From Hyphomicrobium nitrativorans NL23 (GTDB taxonomy: Bacteria; Pseudomonadota; Alphaproteobacteria; Rhizobiales; Hyphomicrobiaceae): a DNA stretch of 64,000 nucleotides. Location: contig NC_022997.1 of assembly GCF_000503895.1 (NCBI RefSeq), positions 1,136,501 through 1,200,500 on the forward strand. Direction: 5' to 3'. How positions within the stretch are numbered: the first letter of the stretch is position 1; each line of letters starts with the position of its first letter. Positions 31,077 through 38,954 of this stretch are shown here, piece after piece. The notes below the pieces were generated by a model, which made no database searches, had not been told where the DNA came from, and worked only from the letters and a program-made list of their open reading frames with translations. The position numbers were made by a program, and so were the translations under genes.

Positions 31077-31613
31077 ATGACAAAATACGCCTTCGCCGTT
31101 CTGGCCGCATTGTTCGCGTGGGCCGGTGCGACGTCCGCTGACGCACGTCCGTCTCGCGATGCTGCCTATGAGTGGAATCCGTTCGTTCAGCCGTCTTCGT
31201 CCGTCGCCCAGTCTCGCGGCGACCGGGCCGAGCGCCGTGGTGCGACGCGCGAGCGTGGTGCTTCGCGTGGCCGTGCTGCTCGCCTCCGTCAGGCGCGCAG
31301 CCAAGAGACGTCCTATCACAACCCGTCGCGCGGCCCGTACAACGCAGGCCCGCGTCCTGGCCGCTGGTGCGGCTGGTGGATGCGCACGCAGCGTGGCGGC
31401 GGCGCGCACCTCAACGTGGCGTGGAACTGGAGCAAGTGGGGCCGTCCGGCCGGTGGGCCGCAGGTCGGCGCCGTGGTCGTCTGGCGCGGGCACGTCGGCG
31501 AGATCGTCGGCCGCGCTTCCAATGGCAAGTGGCTGGTTCGCTCCGGCAACGATGGCGGCAAGGTCCGCACGCGCGCCCGCTCGGTGGCCGGCGCCGTGTT
31601 CCGCGTAGGCTAA
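31077..31613 (+). CDS. Secreted small protein with CHAP/NlpC-like C-terminal domain
   Basis: A 178-residue protein with a signal peptide (MTKYAFAVLAALFAWAGATSADA) and a mature N-terminal half that is Arg/Ser-rich (QSRGDRAERRGATRERGASRG). The C-terminal part (about 95-178) looks like a compact cysteine amidase fold: a single Cys in GRWCGWWMRTQ, then PQVGAVVVWRGHVGEIVG with a His, in the order Cys then His seen in CHAP and NlpC/P60 domains. This suggests peptidoglycan cleavage, but the domain is short and the assignment tentative. A strong terminator follows. The 174-base gap upstream is AT-richer and probably holds its promoter. Confidence 0.65.
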   Translation: MTKYAFAVLAALFAWAGATSADARPSRDAAYEWNPFVQPSSSVAQSRGDRAERRGATRERGASRGRAARLRQARSQETSYHNPSRGPYNAGPRPGRWCGWWMRTQRGGGAHLNVAWNWSKWGRPAGGPQVGAVVVWRGHVGEIVGRASNGKWLVRSGNDGGKVRTRARSVAGAVFRVG

Positions 31614-31640
31614 TCGCCTCCGCGCACCCCCGATGCTACG

Positions 31641-31684
31641 AAGGCCGTCCGCCGACCCCGGCGGGCGGCTTTCGTCTTTTTTTT
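31641..31684 (+). terminator. Strong Rho-independent terminator
   Basis: Stem 31641-31653 with 31660-31671 (GC-rich, one bulged G and one G-T pair) followed within five bases by a run of eight T (31677-31684). It ends the transcript of the 31077 gene. Confidence 0.8.
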
Positions 31685-31747
31685 CGTACGCAAGCTGCTG
31701 GAAGCTTCGCTCAATAGATGTGGTGGTATTTGGATGGCCGCGGCAGT

Positions 31748-31857
31748 CCATGCGGAGCATGGCTTCGCCGCTCTTTTGTCTGCATGGCTCCGCCATGACC
31801 CGCGGGTCGCGTCCAAGTGGAGCTTGGCTTGCAAGACGCTGCCGGGCCCTTCGGGCC
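31748..31857. repeat. Cluster of triloop hairpins (dispersed repeat)
   Basis: Four tiny inverted repeats lie in the gap before rnhA: CCATGC-GGA-GCATGG (31748-31762), CATGGC-TCC-GCCATG (31783-31797), CCAAGT-GGA-GCTTGG (31813-31827) and GGCCC-TTC-GGGCC (31845-31857). The 32 bases at 31768-31799 recur with three changes at 58508-58539. Similar hairpins with different stems appear near 38.7 and 44.3 kb. No coding potential is evident. Confidence 0.65.
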
Positions 31858-31864
31858 GTTTTCT

Positions 31865-32329
31865 TTAATTGGGCGTGCGCAGGATCTTGAATTCGGCCAT
31901 GCCTTCGCGCGCGAGTTCGTCGGCGCGCTCGTTTTCGGGATGGCCGGCGTGGCCCTTGATCCAGTGCCATGTGATGCGATGGCGCTTCAGCGCTTCGTCG
32001 AGGCGCTGCCACAGTTCCATGTTCTTGACCGGCTTCTTGTCCGCCGTGCGCCAGCCGTTCCGCTTCCAGCCGTGGATCCAGCTTGTGATGCCGTTCCGCA
32101 CATAGGCGCTATCGGTGTAGAGGTCCGCCTCGACGCCCTTCTTCAGAGCTTCGAGTGCGGAAATGGCGGCCATCAGCTCCATGCGGTTGTTGGTGGTTTC
32201 GGCTTCGCCGCCTTTTATTTCCTTGCGATGGTCGCCCCAGATCAGGATCGCGCCCCAGCCACCGGGGCCGGGATTTCCCGAGCACGCGCCATCGGTATAG
32301 ATCTCGATCGGAGCTGGCGTTTTGCTCAT
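31865..32329 (-). CDS. rnhA: Ribonuclease HI
   Basis: Cleaves the RNA strand of RNA-DNA hybrids, removing R-loops and primers. The protein is 154 residues, the standard size, from ATG 32329-32327 ([20 protein letters not shown]). All catalytic acids are present: Asp12, Glu51 (NRMELM), Asp73 (YTDSAYV) and Asp137 in [11 protein letters not shown], with the flexible-loop histidine in KGHAGH. The start overlaps the thrB stop by four bases. The open frame further upstream is the thrB shadow. Confidence 0.97.
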   Translation of the reverse strand: MSKTPAPIEIYTDGACSGNPGPGGWGAILIWGDHRKEIKGGEAETTNNRMELMAAISALEALKKGVEADLYTDSAYVRNGITSWIHGWKRNGWRTADKKPVKNMELWQRLDEALKRHRITWHWIKGHAGHPENERADELAREGMAEFKILRTPN

Positions 32330-33297
32330 GCCGCAGGCTCCAGGCCGTATTCGCCGGGCGAGGTCACTTCCTGGTGGAAGCGCAGGCGGCGCACGTAGGC
32401 GATCGGGTCGTGCGGCTTGACGAGCGCGTTGCGGTCGGTGTGAAGCCAATCGAGCGCGCGCGTGAGCAGAAACCGCAGCGCGGCGCCGCGCGCGAGCACG
32501 GGGAACGCGAGCCGCTCGGCGGCGGTGAGCGGGCGCAGGCTTTGATAGCCGGTCACGAGCGCGCGCGCCTTGGTGGCGTTGAACGCGCAATCCGTCTCGA
32601 AGCACCAGGCGTTGAGCGCAATGGCGAGATCGTAGGCCGAGGCGTCGTTGCAGGCGAAGTAGAAGTCGATCAAGCCCGATAGCTTCTCGCCGATGAAGAA
32701 GACGTTGTCGGGGAAGAGGTCGGCGTGGATGACGCCTGTCGGCAATGTCTTTGGCCAGGCGCGGTCGAGATAGGCCAGTTCGTAGTTGATGAGCGTGGCG
32801 AGGCCAGGGGCGATTTCGTCGGCTTTTGCGCCGAGCCGTTCGTTGATGTCGTGCCATCCCGCGAGGCCGAGCGCATTGGACCGGCACATGGGAAAGCTCT
32901 TGCCCGCAAGGTGAAGCTCCGCAAGCGCGCGGCCGACAGCGTGGCAGTGAACGGTCTTCGGGCGGCGGACCCAGACGCCTTCGAGAAATGTCACGATGGC
33001 CGCGGTTCGCCCCGAGATTTCCGTCAGCACCTCGCCGTTACGGTTGCGGACCGGGAGCGGACAGGAGACGCCCTCTTTGTTGAGGTGCTCCAGGAGGCCC
33101 ATGAAATAGGGCAGATCGGCTGTGTTCACGCGGCGCTCGTAGAGCGTCAGGATGAAGGTCCCTTTACTCGTGTGCACCATGTAGTTGGTGTTCTCGACGC
33201 CTTCGGCAATGCCCTTGTAGGACATCAGTTCGCCCAAGCCATACTCGGCGATCAGGTGTGCCAGGTCGTCGTCCGTCACTTCCGTATAAACGGCCAT
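32326..33297 (-). CDS. thrB: Homoserine kinase ThrB, APH-like class
   Basis: Phosphorylates homoserine for threonine synthesis. At 323 residues it belongs to the aminoglycoside-phosphotransferase-like homoserine kinases of alphaproteobacteria and pseudomonads, not the GHMP class. Visible are [18 protein letters not shown], the catalytic loop [13 protein letters not shown] and the metal-binding [11 protein letters not shown]. It sits in the conserved ispH-thrB-rnhA order; its product feeds thrC, found at 21.3 kb on the plus strand. Confidence 0.96.
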   Translation of the reverse strand: MAVYTEVTDDDLAHLIAEYGLGELMSYKGIAEGVENTNYMVHTSKGTFILTLYERRVNTADLPYFMGLLEHLNKEGVSCPLPVRNRNGEVLTEISGRTAAIVTFLEGVWVRRPKTVHCHAVGRALAELHLAGKSFPMCRSNALGLAGWHDINERLGAKADEIAPGLATLINYELAYLDRAWPKTLPTGVIHADLFPDNVFFIGEKLSGLIDFYFACNDASAYDLAIALNAWCFETDCAFNATKARALVTGYQSLRPLTAAERLAFPVLARGAALRFLLTRALDWLHTDRNALVKPHDPIAYVRRLRFHQEVTSPGEYGLEPAA

Positions 33298-33344
33298 GGG
33301 TCTTTATCTTTTCAGCGGCGGTTGGTGCGGATCACGCAATCGGG

Positions 33345-34334
33345 TCATGCGTTGGCAGGTTCGCGCAGTGCGCGCGGCACGTTGAAGGCGATGCTTTCCT
33401 GAGCGGTGGTGACTTGCTCGATCGTGAGCATGAAACGCTCGCGGATCGCCTCTATGACCTCTTCGACAAGTTTTTCGGGTGCCGATGCGCCGGCCGTCAC
33501 GCCGACGGCCGAGATGCCTTCGAAGAGTGGCCAGGGGATATCTTCGGCGCGTTCGATCAGCACGCCTTTCGGGCAGCCCGCCCGCTCGGCCACCTCGACA
33601 AGCCGCAGCGAGTTCGACGAGTTCGGCGCGCCGACGACCAGCGTCAGCCCGACCTTTCCGGCAATAGCCTTGACGGCGGCTTGCCGGTTCGTCGTGGCGT
33701 AGCAGATGTCCTCTTTCGTGGGGCCGACGATCTCGGGGAAGCGGCGCTTCAGGATGGCGACGATGCTTGCGGTATCGTCCACAGAGAGTGTGGTCTGCGT
33801 GACGTAGGCGAGGCGCGCCGGATCTCCGGGCGTGAACGCTTCAGCGTCGGCGGTGTTCTCGACAAGCTTGACGGTGCCTTCCGGGAGCTGGCCCGTGGTG
33901 CCTTCCACCTCCGGGTGGCCGGCATGGCCGATCAGCACGATCTCGCGGCCTTCGGTGTAGTGCCGGCCCGCCTCCATGTGGACCTTGAAGACCAGCGGGC
34001 AGGTGGCGTCGATGGCAAAAAGGTTACGCATTTTGGCGGCATTGGGCACGGACTTCGGGACGCCATGTGCCGAAAAGATCACAGGCTGATCGGTGTCGGG
34101 AATCTCGTCCAGTTCCTCCACAAAAACGGCGCCTTTGGCCTTCAGGGATTCAACCACATATCGGTTATGGACAATCTCGTGGCGGACGTAGACCGGCGCA
34201 CCAAACCTCGCTAAGGCCAGTTCTACGATCTGGATGGCCCGATCGACGCCCGCGCAGAACCCGCGCGGAGCCGCGAGAAGCACGGTCAGGGCCGGGCGCC
34301 TCGTGGTGTCGTGATCGACGCGGGAAGAGGGCAT
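33345..34334 (-). CDS. ispH: 4-hydroxy-3-methylbut-2-enyl diphosphate reductase IspH
   Basis: Last enzyme of the MEP isoprenoid pathway, a 4Fe-4S reductase giving IPP and DMAPP. I start at ATG 34334-34332 ([10 protein letters not shown]), preceded by GAGGA, giving 329 residues; the upstream open part has no similarity. The three cluster cysteines are Cys27 ([12 protein letters not shown]), Cys112 (DATCPLV) and Cys211 ([11 protein letters not shown]). [10 protein letters not shown] and SAHGVPKSV carry substrate-binding residues. First gene of ispH-thrB-rnhA. Confidence 0.97.
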   Translation of the reverse strand: MPSSRVDHDTTRRPALTVLLAAPRGFCAGVDRAIQIVELALARFGAPVYVRHEIVHNRYVVESLKAKGAVFVEELDEIPDTDQPVIFSAHGVPKSVPNAAKMRNLFAIDATCPLVFKVHMEAGRHYTEGREIVLIGHAGHPEVEGTTGQLPEGTVKLVENTADAEAFTPGDPARLAYVTQTTLSVDDTASIVAILKRRFPEIVGPTKEDICYATTNRQAAVKAIAGKVGLTLVVGAPNSSNSLRLVEVAERAGCPKGVLIERAEDIPWPLFEGISAVGVTAGASAPEKLVEEVIEAIRERFMLTIEQVTTAQESIAFNVPRALREPANA

Positions 34335-34503
34335 GGGGATTTGTCCTCGGCTGGTCTCGGTTAAGACGGCGGCGCCGCTTTGTGGTTCGAGATAGGGGTG
34401 ATAAAGCTTGAGGCGGGCGTCCACTTCACACAACGGCGCGGCGGGCTCACGGTTTCCGTCCGACGCTCAAGCGAGTCTGGGGGATTATGCGGATCGGAAC
34501 GGT

Positions 34504-35160
34504 ATGGCGCAATCCGTCATGACCGGCTGCGGCAGAGCGGCAGGGGGCGTCGTTGCCTTTGCGGCCGCGCTGGCGCTTGCGGGCTGCGGGATGAGTTCGG
34601 TCACGTCCGGGCTCGGCAGCAGCATTCTGGGCGGCGGTTCGGCCAGCGCGGAGCCTACGGGCGTCACCGAGCAGGATCTCATCGCGGCGGCCAAGGCGGG
34701 CGGGAATGCCGAGCTGACGCTGGCCGGCAACGATACGCAACCCGGTTGTCCGCGCTTCGTCACCTGGCCGCGCGATAGCCATCTTACGATTTACGAGCCC
34801 GGCCGCGTGGGCGACGGGCTTGCAATCATGCACCGCGGCGAGATCACCAAGACCGCGCGCGAGTGCCATATCAACGGGACGCAGGTGACCGTGCGCTATG
34901 GTTTCTCGGGCCGCATCCTGCTCGGGCCGCGCGGACAGTCCGGGCCGATCTCGCTGCCGATCAACGTGTTCGTGGCGGATGCCAAACGCGAGCGGATCGC
35001 AACGGATCAGCTTCGCGTGGATGCCTCGGTCGCGGTCGAGAACCCGATCGGATACTTCTCGGCCGTGCGGACCGTGACCTTCGACGTACCGCCGGGCGCG
35101 CGTGCGGGTGAGTTCGAGGTCTACGTCGGCTTCGACCGCAACACGCCGAACGCGGGATAA
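34504..35160 (+). CDS. Putative lipoprotein of unknown function
   Basis: A 218-residue protein with a lipobox: hydrophobic AAGGVVAFAAALALAGC near residues 12-28, Cys as the +1 residue. A Ser/Gly-rich linker follows and then a domain with PGCPRFVTWPRDSHLTIYE, ITKTARECHI, VTVRYGFSGRILLGPRGQ, PINVFVAD and FEVYVGFDR. This looks like a beta-sandwich envelope protein seen in rhizobia; I do not recognise a named family. The start could also be ATG 34519. It diverges from ispH. Confidence 0.75.
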   Translation: MAQSVMTGCGRAAGGVVAFAAALALAGCGMSSVTSGLGSSILGGGSASAEPTGVTEQDLIAAAKAGGNAELTLAGNDTQPGCPRFVTWPRDSHLTIYEPGRVGDGLAIMHRGEITKTARECHINGTQVTVRYGFSGRILLGPRGQSGPISLPINVFVADAKRERIATDQLRVDASVAVENPIGYFSAVRTVTFDVPPGARAGEFEVYVGFDRNTPNAG

Positions 35161-35237
35161 CGACGGGACCTGTCGAACCGATCCCGCGCCAAAGATCTCG
35201 GTTCCGGCCCGCCTCGGAGCCGCGCTCCATCGCGCGG

Positions 35238-35564
35238 TCAGCGCAGGTTCGACAGCTCGTGGTGAAGCGGGATCATGCTTTCCGCTGCCCATTCGGCGAG
35301 CGAAGAAAAGATTGCGGTGGCGGGCCAGTGCGGCTCGGTTTCGGGCGATCTGCGCCATGTCATGTGGACCTCGGCGACGCGGCCTTCCGTCAACGCGAAC
35401 AGCGCGTCGTCGGTGTCGCCGCGTCGCGCGATCAGGCGGACGCTTTCACGCGCGAGGATGTGGCTTTGGGGGATTTCGAGCATGAGCTGGCGCTCGACCC
35501 CATGGCGCACGACCTCATCAACGATGGGGTACCAGGGATCCAGCCAAGCGATGGTGTCGGACAT
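35238..35564 (-). CDS. Small conserved-type protein of unknown function
   Basis: A 108-residue soluble protein starting at ATG 35564-35562 (MSDTIAWLDPWYPIVDEVV). It has no signal peptide, membrane helix or cysteines, and is rich in Trp/His/Glu (HMTWRRSPETEPHWPATAIF). It lies just downstream of the F0 ATP synthase operon on the same strand, beyond that operon's terminator. I do not recognise the family; steady codon use typical of the neighbours argues for a real gene. Confidence 0.65.
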   Translation of the reverse strand: MSDTIAWLDPWYPIVDEVVRHGVERQLMLEIPQSHILARESVRLIARRGDTDDALFALTEGRVAEVHMTWRRSPETEPHWPATAIFSSLAEWAAESMIPLHHELSNLR

Positions 35565-35630
35565 GACGTTTCCGTTTCCAAAATCGGCGATGGGATGCCG
35601 CATTCGTATTTCGGCGCGGTGATCCGCGCA

Positions 35631-35661
35631 AAAGAAAAGCCGGGCGTCGAAGCCCGGCTTT
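35631..35661 (-). terminator. Terminator of the F0 ATP synthase operon
   Basis: Perfect 10-bp stem AAAGCCGGGC (35636-35645) / GCCCGGCTTT (35652-35661), loop of six, followed on the minus strand by TTTTCTTTTG. It lies 37 bases after the atpF stop. Confidence 0.75.
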
Positions 35662-35697
35662 CAACGTTGTGTTTGCCTCGCGGCCGGGTGGATCGGC

Positions 35698-36189
35698 TCA
35701 GTTGAGCTTGGCCTTGAGGTCGCGGATCGCGTTGTCCGTGAGGGAAGCCCCCGCGTCGCCCGAGATCTTCGCCTTGAGGATGCGCTCGGAGGCGGTGACG
35801 GCCAGATCGACTGCAGCAGCGCGAACGTCGGCCACGGCCTGCGCTTCGGCGCGGGCGATCTTGTCCTCGGCCGCCTTCGTGCGCCGCTCGACCTGCTCGG
35901 CGAGCTGCTTCCTCGTCTCGGAGGCCAGCATCTCCGCTTCGCGGCGGGCCTGCTCGACGATCGACTTCGCCTCGTCCTCGGCTTCGCGCGCCTTGCGCTG
36001 ATAGTCGGCCAGGAGTTCCTGGGCCTCGTCACGCAGGCGGCGGGCTTCGTCGAGCTCGGTGCGGATCGTATCGGCGCGCTTATCGAGCGCCTTTCCGATC
36101 AGTCCGGGCACGCCGTAGTACACCAGAAAGCCCACGAACAGCAGGAACGAGATGAGGACCCAAAAATCGGGATATCCGGGATTGAGCAT
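35698..36189 (-). CDS. atpF: F0F1 ATP synthase subunit b
   Basis: A stator subunit of the F0 sector, 163 residues: one N-terminal transmembrane helix (FWVLISFLLFVGFLVYYGV) followed by a long Ala/Glu/Arg-rich coiled coil with LIGKALDKRADTIRTELDEA. GAGG lies six bases before the ATG. It is the last gene of atpI-B-E-F'-F; in alphaproteobacteria the b and b' genes are paired and the F1 genes lie elsewhere, as here. Confidence 0.94.
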   Translation of the reverse strand: MLNPGYPDFWVLISFLLFVGFLVYYGVPGLIGKALDKRADTIRTELDEARRLRDEAQELLADYQRKAREAEDEAKSIVEQARREAEMLASETRKQLAEQVERRTKAAEDKIARAEAQAVADVRAAAVDLAVTASERILKAKISGDAGASLTDNAIRDLKAKLN

Positions 36190-36197
36190 TCAGGACC

Positions 36198-36779
36198 TCA
36201 CTTATCGCTCTGAGAAGCGAGCGCCTGGCTCACCTCGTCCTTGGTCGGGGAGAGGTTGGTCAGCGCGTTCACGATGTCGGAGGCGGCTTCGCCTGCGATG
36301 TCTTTCACGCTCTCAAGCGCCTTGGTCTTGGTCGCCGCAATGGCTTCCTCGGCCCTGGCCAGCTTGCGCGCCAAGCCGTCTTCGAGCGACTTGCGCTCCT
36401 TGTCGACTTCGGCGGCGAGATTGTCACGCGTCTGACGCGCGATGGCAGAGGCGCTGCCACGTGCGTCCGCGAGAGCCTTCTCGTACGTTTCGAGCGCCTT
36501 GTCGGTCTCGCCCTTCAGCCGCTCGGCCGCCGCCAGATCACGCTGGATGCGGTCGCGGCGCTCCTCGATCACCTCGCCGATGCGCGGAAGCGCGATGCGC
36601 GACATGATCCAGTAGAGGGCTGCGAACGTCAGAACGAGCCAGAAAAGCTGTGGCGCGAAATCGGGCGAATGGAGCTGAGGAAGGCCGCCGCTACTCGTAT
36701 TGGTCGCGTCGAAGGCTTCCCGAACGTCCGTGCTGATGTCGGTCACAGCTGCGACGAGCGCGGTCATCGCTGCAGGCAT
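36198..36779 (-). CDS. atpF': F0F1 ATP synthase subunit b'
   Basis: The second, divergent b-type stator subunit found in alphaproteobacteria (atpG or atpF2 in some annotations); 193 residues. An N-terminal Thr/Ala-rich extension precedes the membrane helix (APQLFWLVLTFAALYWIMSRI), then the conserved PRIGEVIEERRDRIQRDLAAAERLK and a coiled coil. It lies eight bases upstream of atpF; a repeat-filled gap of 276 bases separates it from atpE. Confidence 0.94.
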   Translation of the reverse strand: MPAAMTALVAAVTDISTDVREAFDATNTSSGGLPQLHSPDFAPQLFWLVLTFAALYWIMSRIALPRIGEVIEERRDRIQRDLAAAERLKGETDKALETYEKALADARGSASAIARQTRDNLAAEVDKERKSLEDGLARKLARAEEAIAATKTKALESVKDIAGEAASDIVNALTNLSPTKDEVSQALASQSDK

Positions 36780-36850
36780 AGGAGACTCTCCTCAATGAAG
36801 TGGCAAAGGGCCAATCGGCCGACGTGTGCCGGCGCCCTGGCCCTGCCGCC

Positions 36851-36950
36851 CTAGAGCCATTCCGGCATTAGCGGAATCGCGGAACGGCTCTAGGTTTTTG
36901 CTTTATCGTGCTTCTTATCGGAAAACCGGTTCCCACTTTTCCGGAAGCAC
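36851..36950. repeat. Rhizobiales-type intergenic palindromic repeat inside the atp operon
   Basis: Two hairpins lie back to back in the gap between atpE and atpF'. The first is CTAGAGCCATTCCG (36851-36864) with CGGAACGGCTCTAG (36880-36893), one mismatch. The second pairs GTGCTT...CGGAAAA (36908-36925) with TTTTCCGGAAGCAC (36937-36950). The AAAACCGGTTCCCACTTTTCC core resembles mosaic repeats scattered through rhizobial genomes; I recognise the type but cannot name the exact family. It may tune the atpE to atpF' message ratio. Confidence 0.65.
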
Positions 36951-37055
36951 TCTAGAGCACAACCGTTCTCGTCAGTGTGCTCCAGGTCTCTAGCGCGGCC
37001 GATGGATCAAGCTTCGGACGGAATACGTCCGAAGCCGATCACGGCCTCTAGAGGA

Positions 37056-37280
37056 TCAGCCGAACAGGATGATCAGAGCGATGAGGAGGCCGAAGAGGCC
37101 CGTGGCTTCAGCGAGGGCGAAGCCGATGAGGAGGTTGGTGAACTGGCCCGGCGCTGCCGACGGGTTGCGCAGGGCGCCCGACAGGTAGTTGCCGAAGATG
37201 TTGCCGATGCCGATGCCGGCGCCGATGAGGGCGAAGCAGGCGAGGCCGGCACCAATGAACTTTGCTGCTTCAGCTTCCAT
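37056..37280 (-). CDS. atpE: F0F1 ATP synthase subunit c
   Basis: The 74-residue proteolipid of the c-ring: two transmembrane helices joined by the polar loop [12 protein letters not shown], with the proton-carrying Glu in [16 protein letters not shown]. The N-terminal glycine motif [13 protein letters not shown] is the c-ring packing stretch. GGAG precedes the ATG. Confidence 0.97.
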   Translation of the reverse strand: MEAEAAKFIGAGLACFALIGAGIGIGNIFGNYLSGALRNPSAAPGQFTNLLIGFALAEATGLFGLLIALIILFG

Positions 37281-37369
37281 GGGTCGTCTCCGTTTTTCTG
37301 AAAGGTTTCGTAAGGGTTGCGAACTCGTTCAAGTGCCCCGCTCCGGAAGATCCGATGCGGGGCGCTCGA

Positions 37370-38125
37370 CTAATGCTCGTGCATGTTGACCGCGTCGTTG
37401 AGGTAGATGCAGGTCAGCACGGTGAAGATGAAGGCCTGGAGGAACGAGACCAGGAATTCGAGGCCCGTGAACGCGGCGGTGAAAACCACCGGCAGAGCCT
37501 TGGCGACGAACGGCAGGCTGACGGCGAAGCCCGCGAACACCTTCAGCATGGTGTGGCCTGCCATCATGTTGGCGAACAGACGCACCGAGAGGCTGATGGG
37601 GCGGATCAGGTAGGATACGATTTCGATGGGCACGATCAGCGGCATCAGCCAGATCGGCACGCCATCGGGCACGAACAGCTTGAGGTAGTGCGTGCCGTGG
37701 CGGACGAAGCCGACGATGGTGGCGACGACCCACACCATGGCGGCAAGCGCGAAGGTGACGATGATGTGGCTGGTGACCGTGAACGAACCCGGGATCATGC
37801 CCAGCATGTTCAGCGTCAGAATGAAGATGAAGATCGTGAAGACCCACGGGAAGAACGCCTTGCCGTCCTCGCCCAGGTTCTCGCGGACGATGCCGGCGAC
37901 GAATTCGTAGGTGCTTTCGGCCGTGGATTGAATGCGGCCCGGCACGAGGGCGCGGGAGTTCATGGCGGCGATCAGGTAGACCGAAATCAGGACCAGCGCC
38001 AGCACCATGAACAGAGACGAATTCGTGAAGGAAATGTCGTAGCCGAACAGCTCAAGCGGGATGATCCGCTTGATCGCGAACTGGGCCATCGGATCGGCGG
38101 CTCCTGCCACCACCAAGTTCACCAC
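37370..38125 (-). CDS. atpB: F0F1 ATP synthase subunit a
   Basis: The proton-channel subunit, 251 residues with five or six transmembrane helices, started at GTG 38125-38123 with GGAGAGAG upstream. The essential arginine lies in SLSVRLFANMMAGH; VFTAAFTGLEFLVSFLQAFIF is the conserved last helix pair. It follows atpI by 30 bases. Confidence 0.96.
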   Translation of the reverse strand: MVNLVVAGAADPMAQFAIKRIIPLELFGYDISFTNSSLFMVLALVLISVYLIAAMNSRALVPGRIQSTAESTYEFVAGIVRENLGEDGKAFFPWVFTIFIFILTLNMLGMIPGSFTVTSHIIVTFALAAMVWVVATIVGFVRHGTHYLKLFVPDGVPIWLMPLIVPIEIVSYLIRPISLSVRLFANMMAGHTMLKVFAGFAVSLPFVAKALPVVFTAAFTGLEFLVSFLQAFIFTVLTCIYLNDAVNMHEH

Positions 38126-38155
38126 TGGTCTCTCTCCACCCTTTGAGTGTCGTCC

Positions 38156-38536
38156 CTAGCGTCCGTCTTTATTCCGCAGCGCGTCCGCCTGCATCCGGCG
38201 AGCGGAGCGGACCGTATTCGTCATGCCGGCTGCGAATCCGACCAGGACGAACACGATCATGAGCCAAGGCGCCGTTCCGAGCCAGTCGTCCAGCACCTTG
38301 CCGATGAACCCGCCGACCGCGATGCCGACAACGAGCTCGATGGCGATTTTCATCGCCTGTCCGAGCGCCGTGCCACGGCTTTTCGCGTCGGGCGTCGGCC
38401 CCTGCTTAGCGCGTGTCTCCGCCCGAACTTTTTCGAGCCGAGTCCCCAGATCGGAAGCGCGCCTTTTAAACGCCTCCCGGTCCTCAGGCGAGATCTCACC
38501 GCGTCCCGGTTCGTCGTTTTCCCCCGAAGACGCCAT
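38156..38536 (-). CDS. atpI: ATP synthase accessory protein AtpI
   Basis: A 126-residue membrane protein implicated in c-ring assembly. The start ATG 38536-38534 (MASSGENDEPGRG) has GGGGAAG upstream. A charged N-terminal half (PEDREAFKRRASDLGTRL) precedes two helices: AIELVVGIAVGGFIGKVLDD and the segment around MIVFVLVGFAAGMTN, matching the rhizobial AtpI domain. First gene of the F0 operon. Confidence 0.88.
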   Translation of the reverse strand: MASSGENDEPGRGEISPEDREAFKRRASDLGTRLEKVRAETRAKQGPTPDAKSRGTALGQAMKIAIELVVGIAVGGFIGKVLDDWLGTAPWLMIVFVLVGFAAGMTNTVRSARRMQADALRNKDGR

Positions 38537-38679
38537 GAGCTTCCCCTGTCCGCCAAACTGTGGGCTGAAACGGCCGGATTCCCAACGGCGCGCACCATAG
38601 CCGGAGCCCAAGCCGTGTCAAGCAATGGCCACATTCCGCTGGGGGCGACAAGGTACGGCGAATGGGCGCAGGCTCTATT

Positions 38680-38785
38680 TCGCTCACGGGCCTGTTCGGA
38701 CGGCGCCGAAAAGGCGCCGTCCTGGCCCTCCGCGGGGGCGCGACTCGTCGCGGGTCGCCTTGCTCCCAGGCCCTGTGGGCCGGGT
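38680..38785. repeat. Dispersed repeat, copy 1 (with copy 2 at 44.14 kb)
   Basis: In the 38537-38954 gap downstream of smc. It starts with TCGCTCACGGGC (38680-38691), then a 7-bp hairpin with loop GAAAA (38701-38719), then a 42-base block (38726-38767) that recurs at 44199-44241 with one substitution and one extra base, ending CTTGCTCCC. A triloop hairpin GGCCC-TGT-GGGCC (38769-38781) follows. No open frame of note. Confidence 0.7.
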
Positions 38786-38814
38786 GTTGTGGGTGTGTGT
38801 GGCGCGCGCTTTAT

Positions 38815-38944
38815 GTCATCCCGGCCAAGTGGAGCGCAGCGCAACGCAGAGCCGGGACCCAGGGAAAACTTCTACCGCAATATATCGCGTCTTCGACGGC
38901 CCTTGCGCTGGGTCCCGGATAAGGCTCCGCCTTTCCGGGATGAC
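38815..38944. repeat. Palindromic interspersed element downstream of smc
   Basis: A 130-base element bounded by a perfect 10-bp inverted repeat, GTCATCCCGG (38815-38824) and CCGGGATGAC (38935-38944), with a nested perfect 11-bp pair CCGGGACCCAG (38852-38862) / CTGGGTCCCGG (38908-38918). This layout matches the GTCATCCCGG-type repeats common in alphaproteobacterial intergenic regions. It ends 11 bases after the smc stop and may shape its 3' end. Confidence 0.75.
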
Positions 38945-38954
38945 AGGGGGCGGC

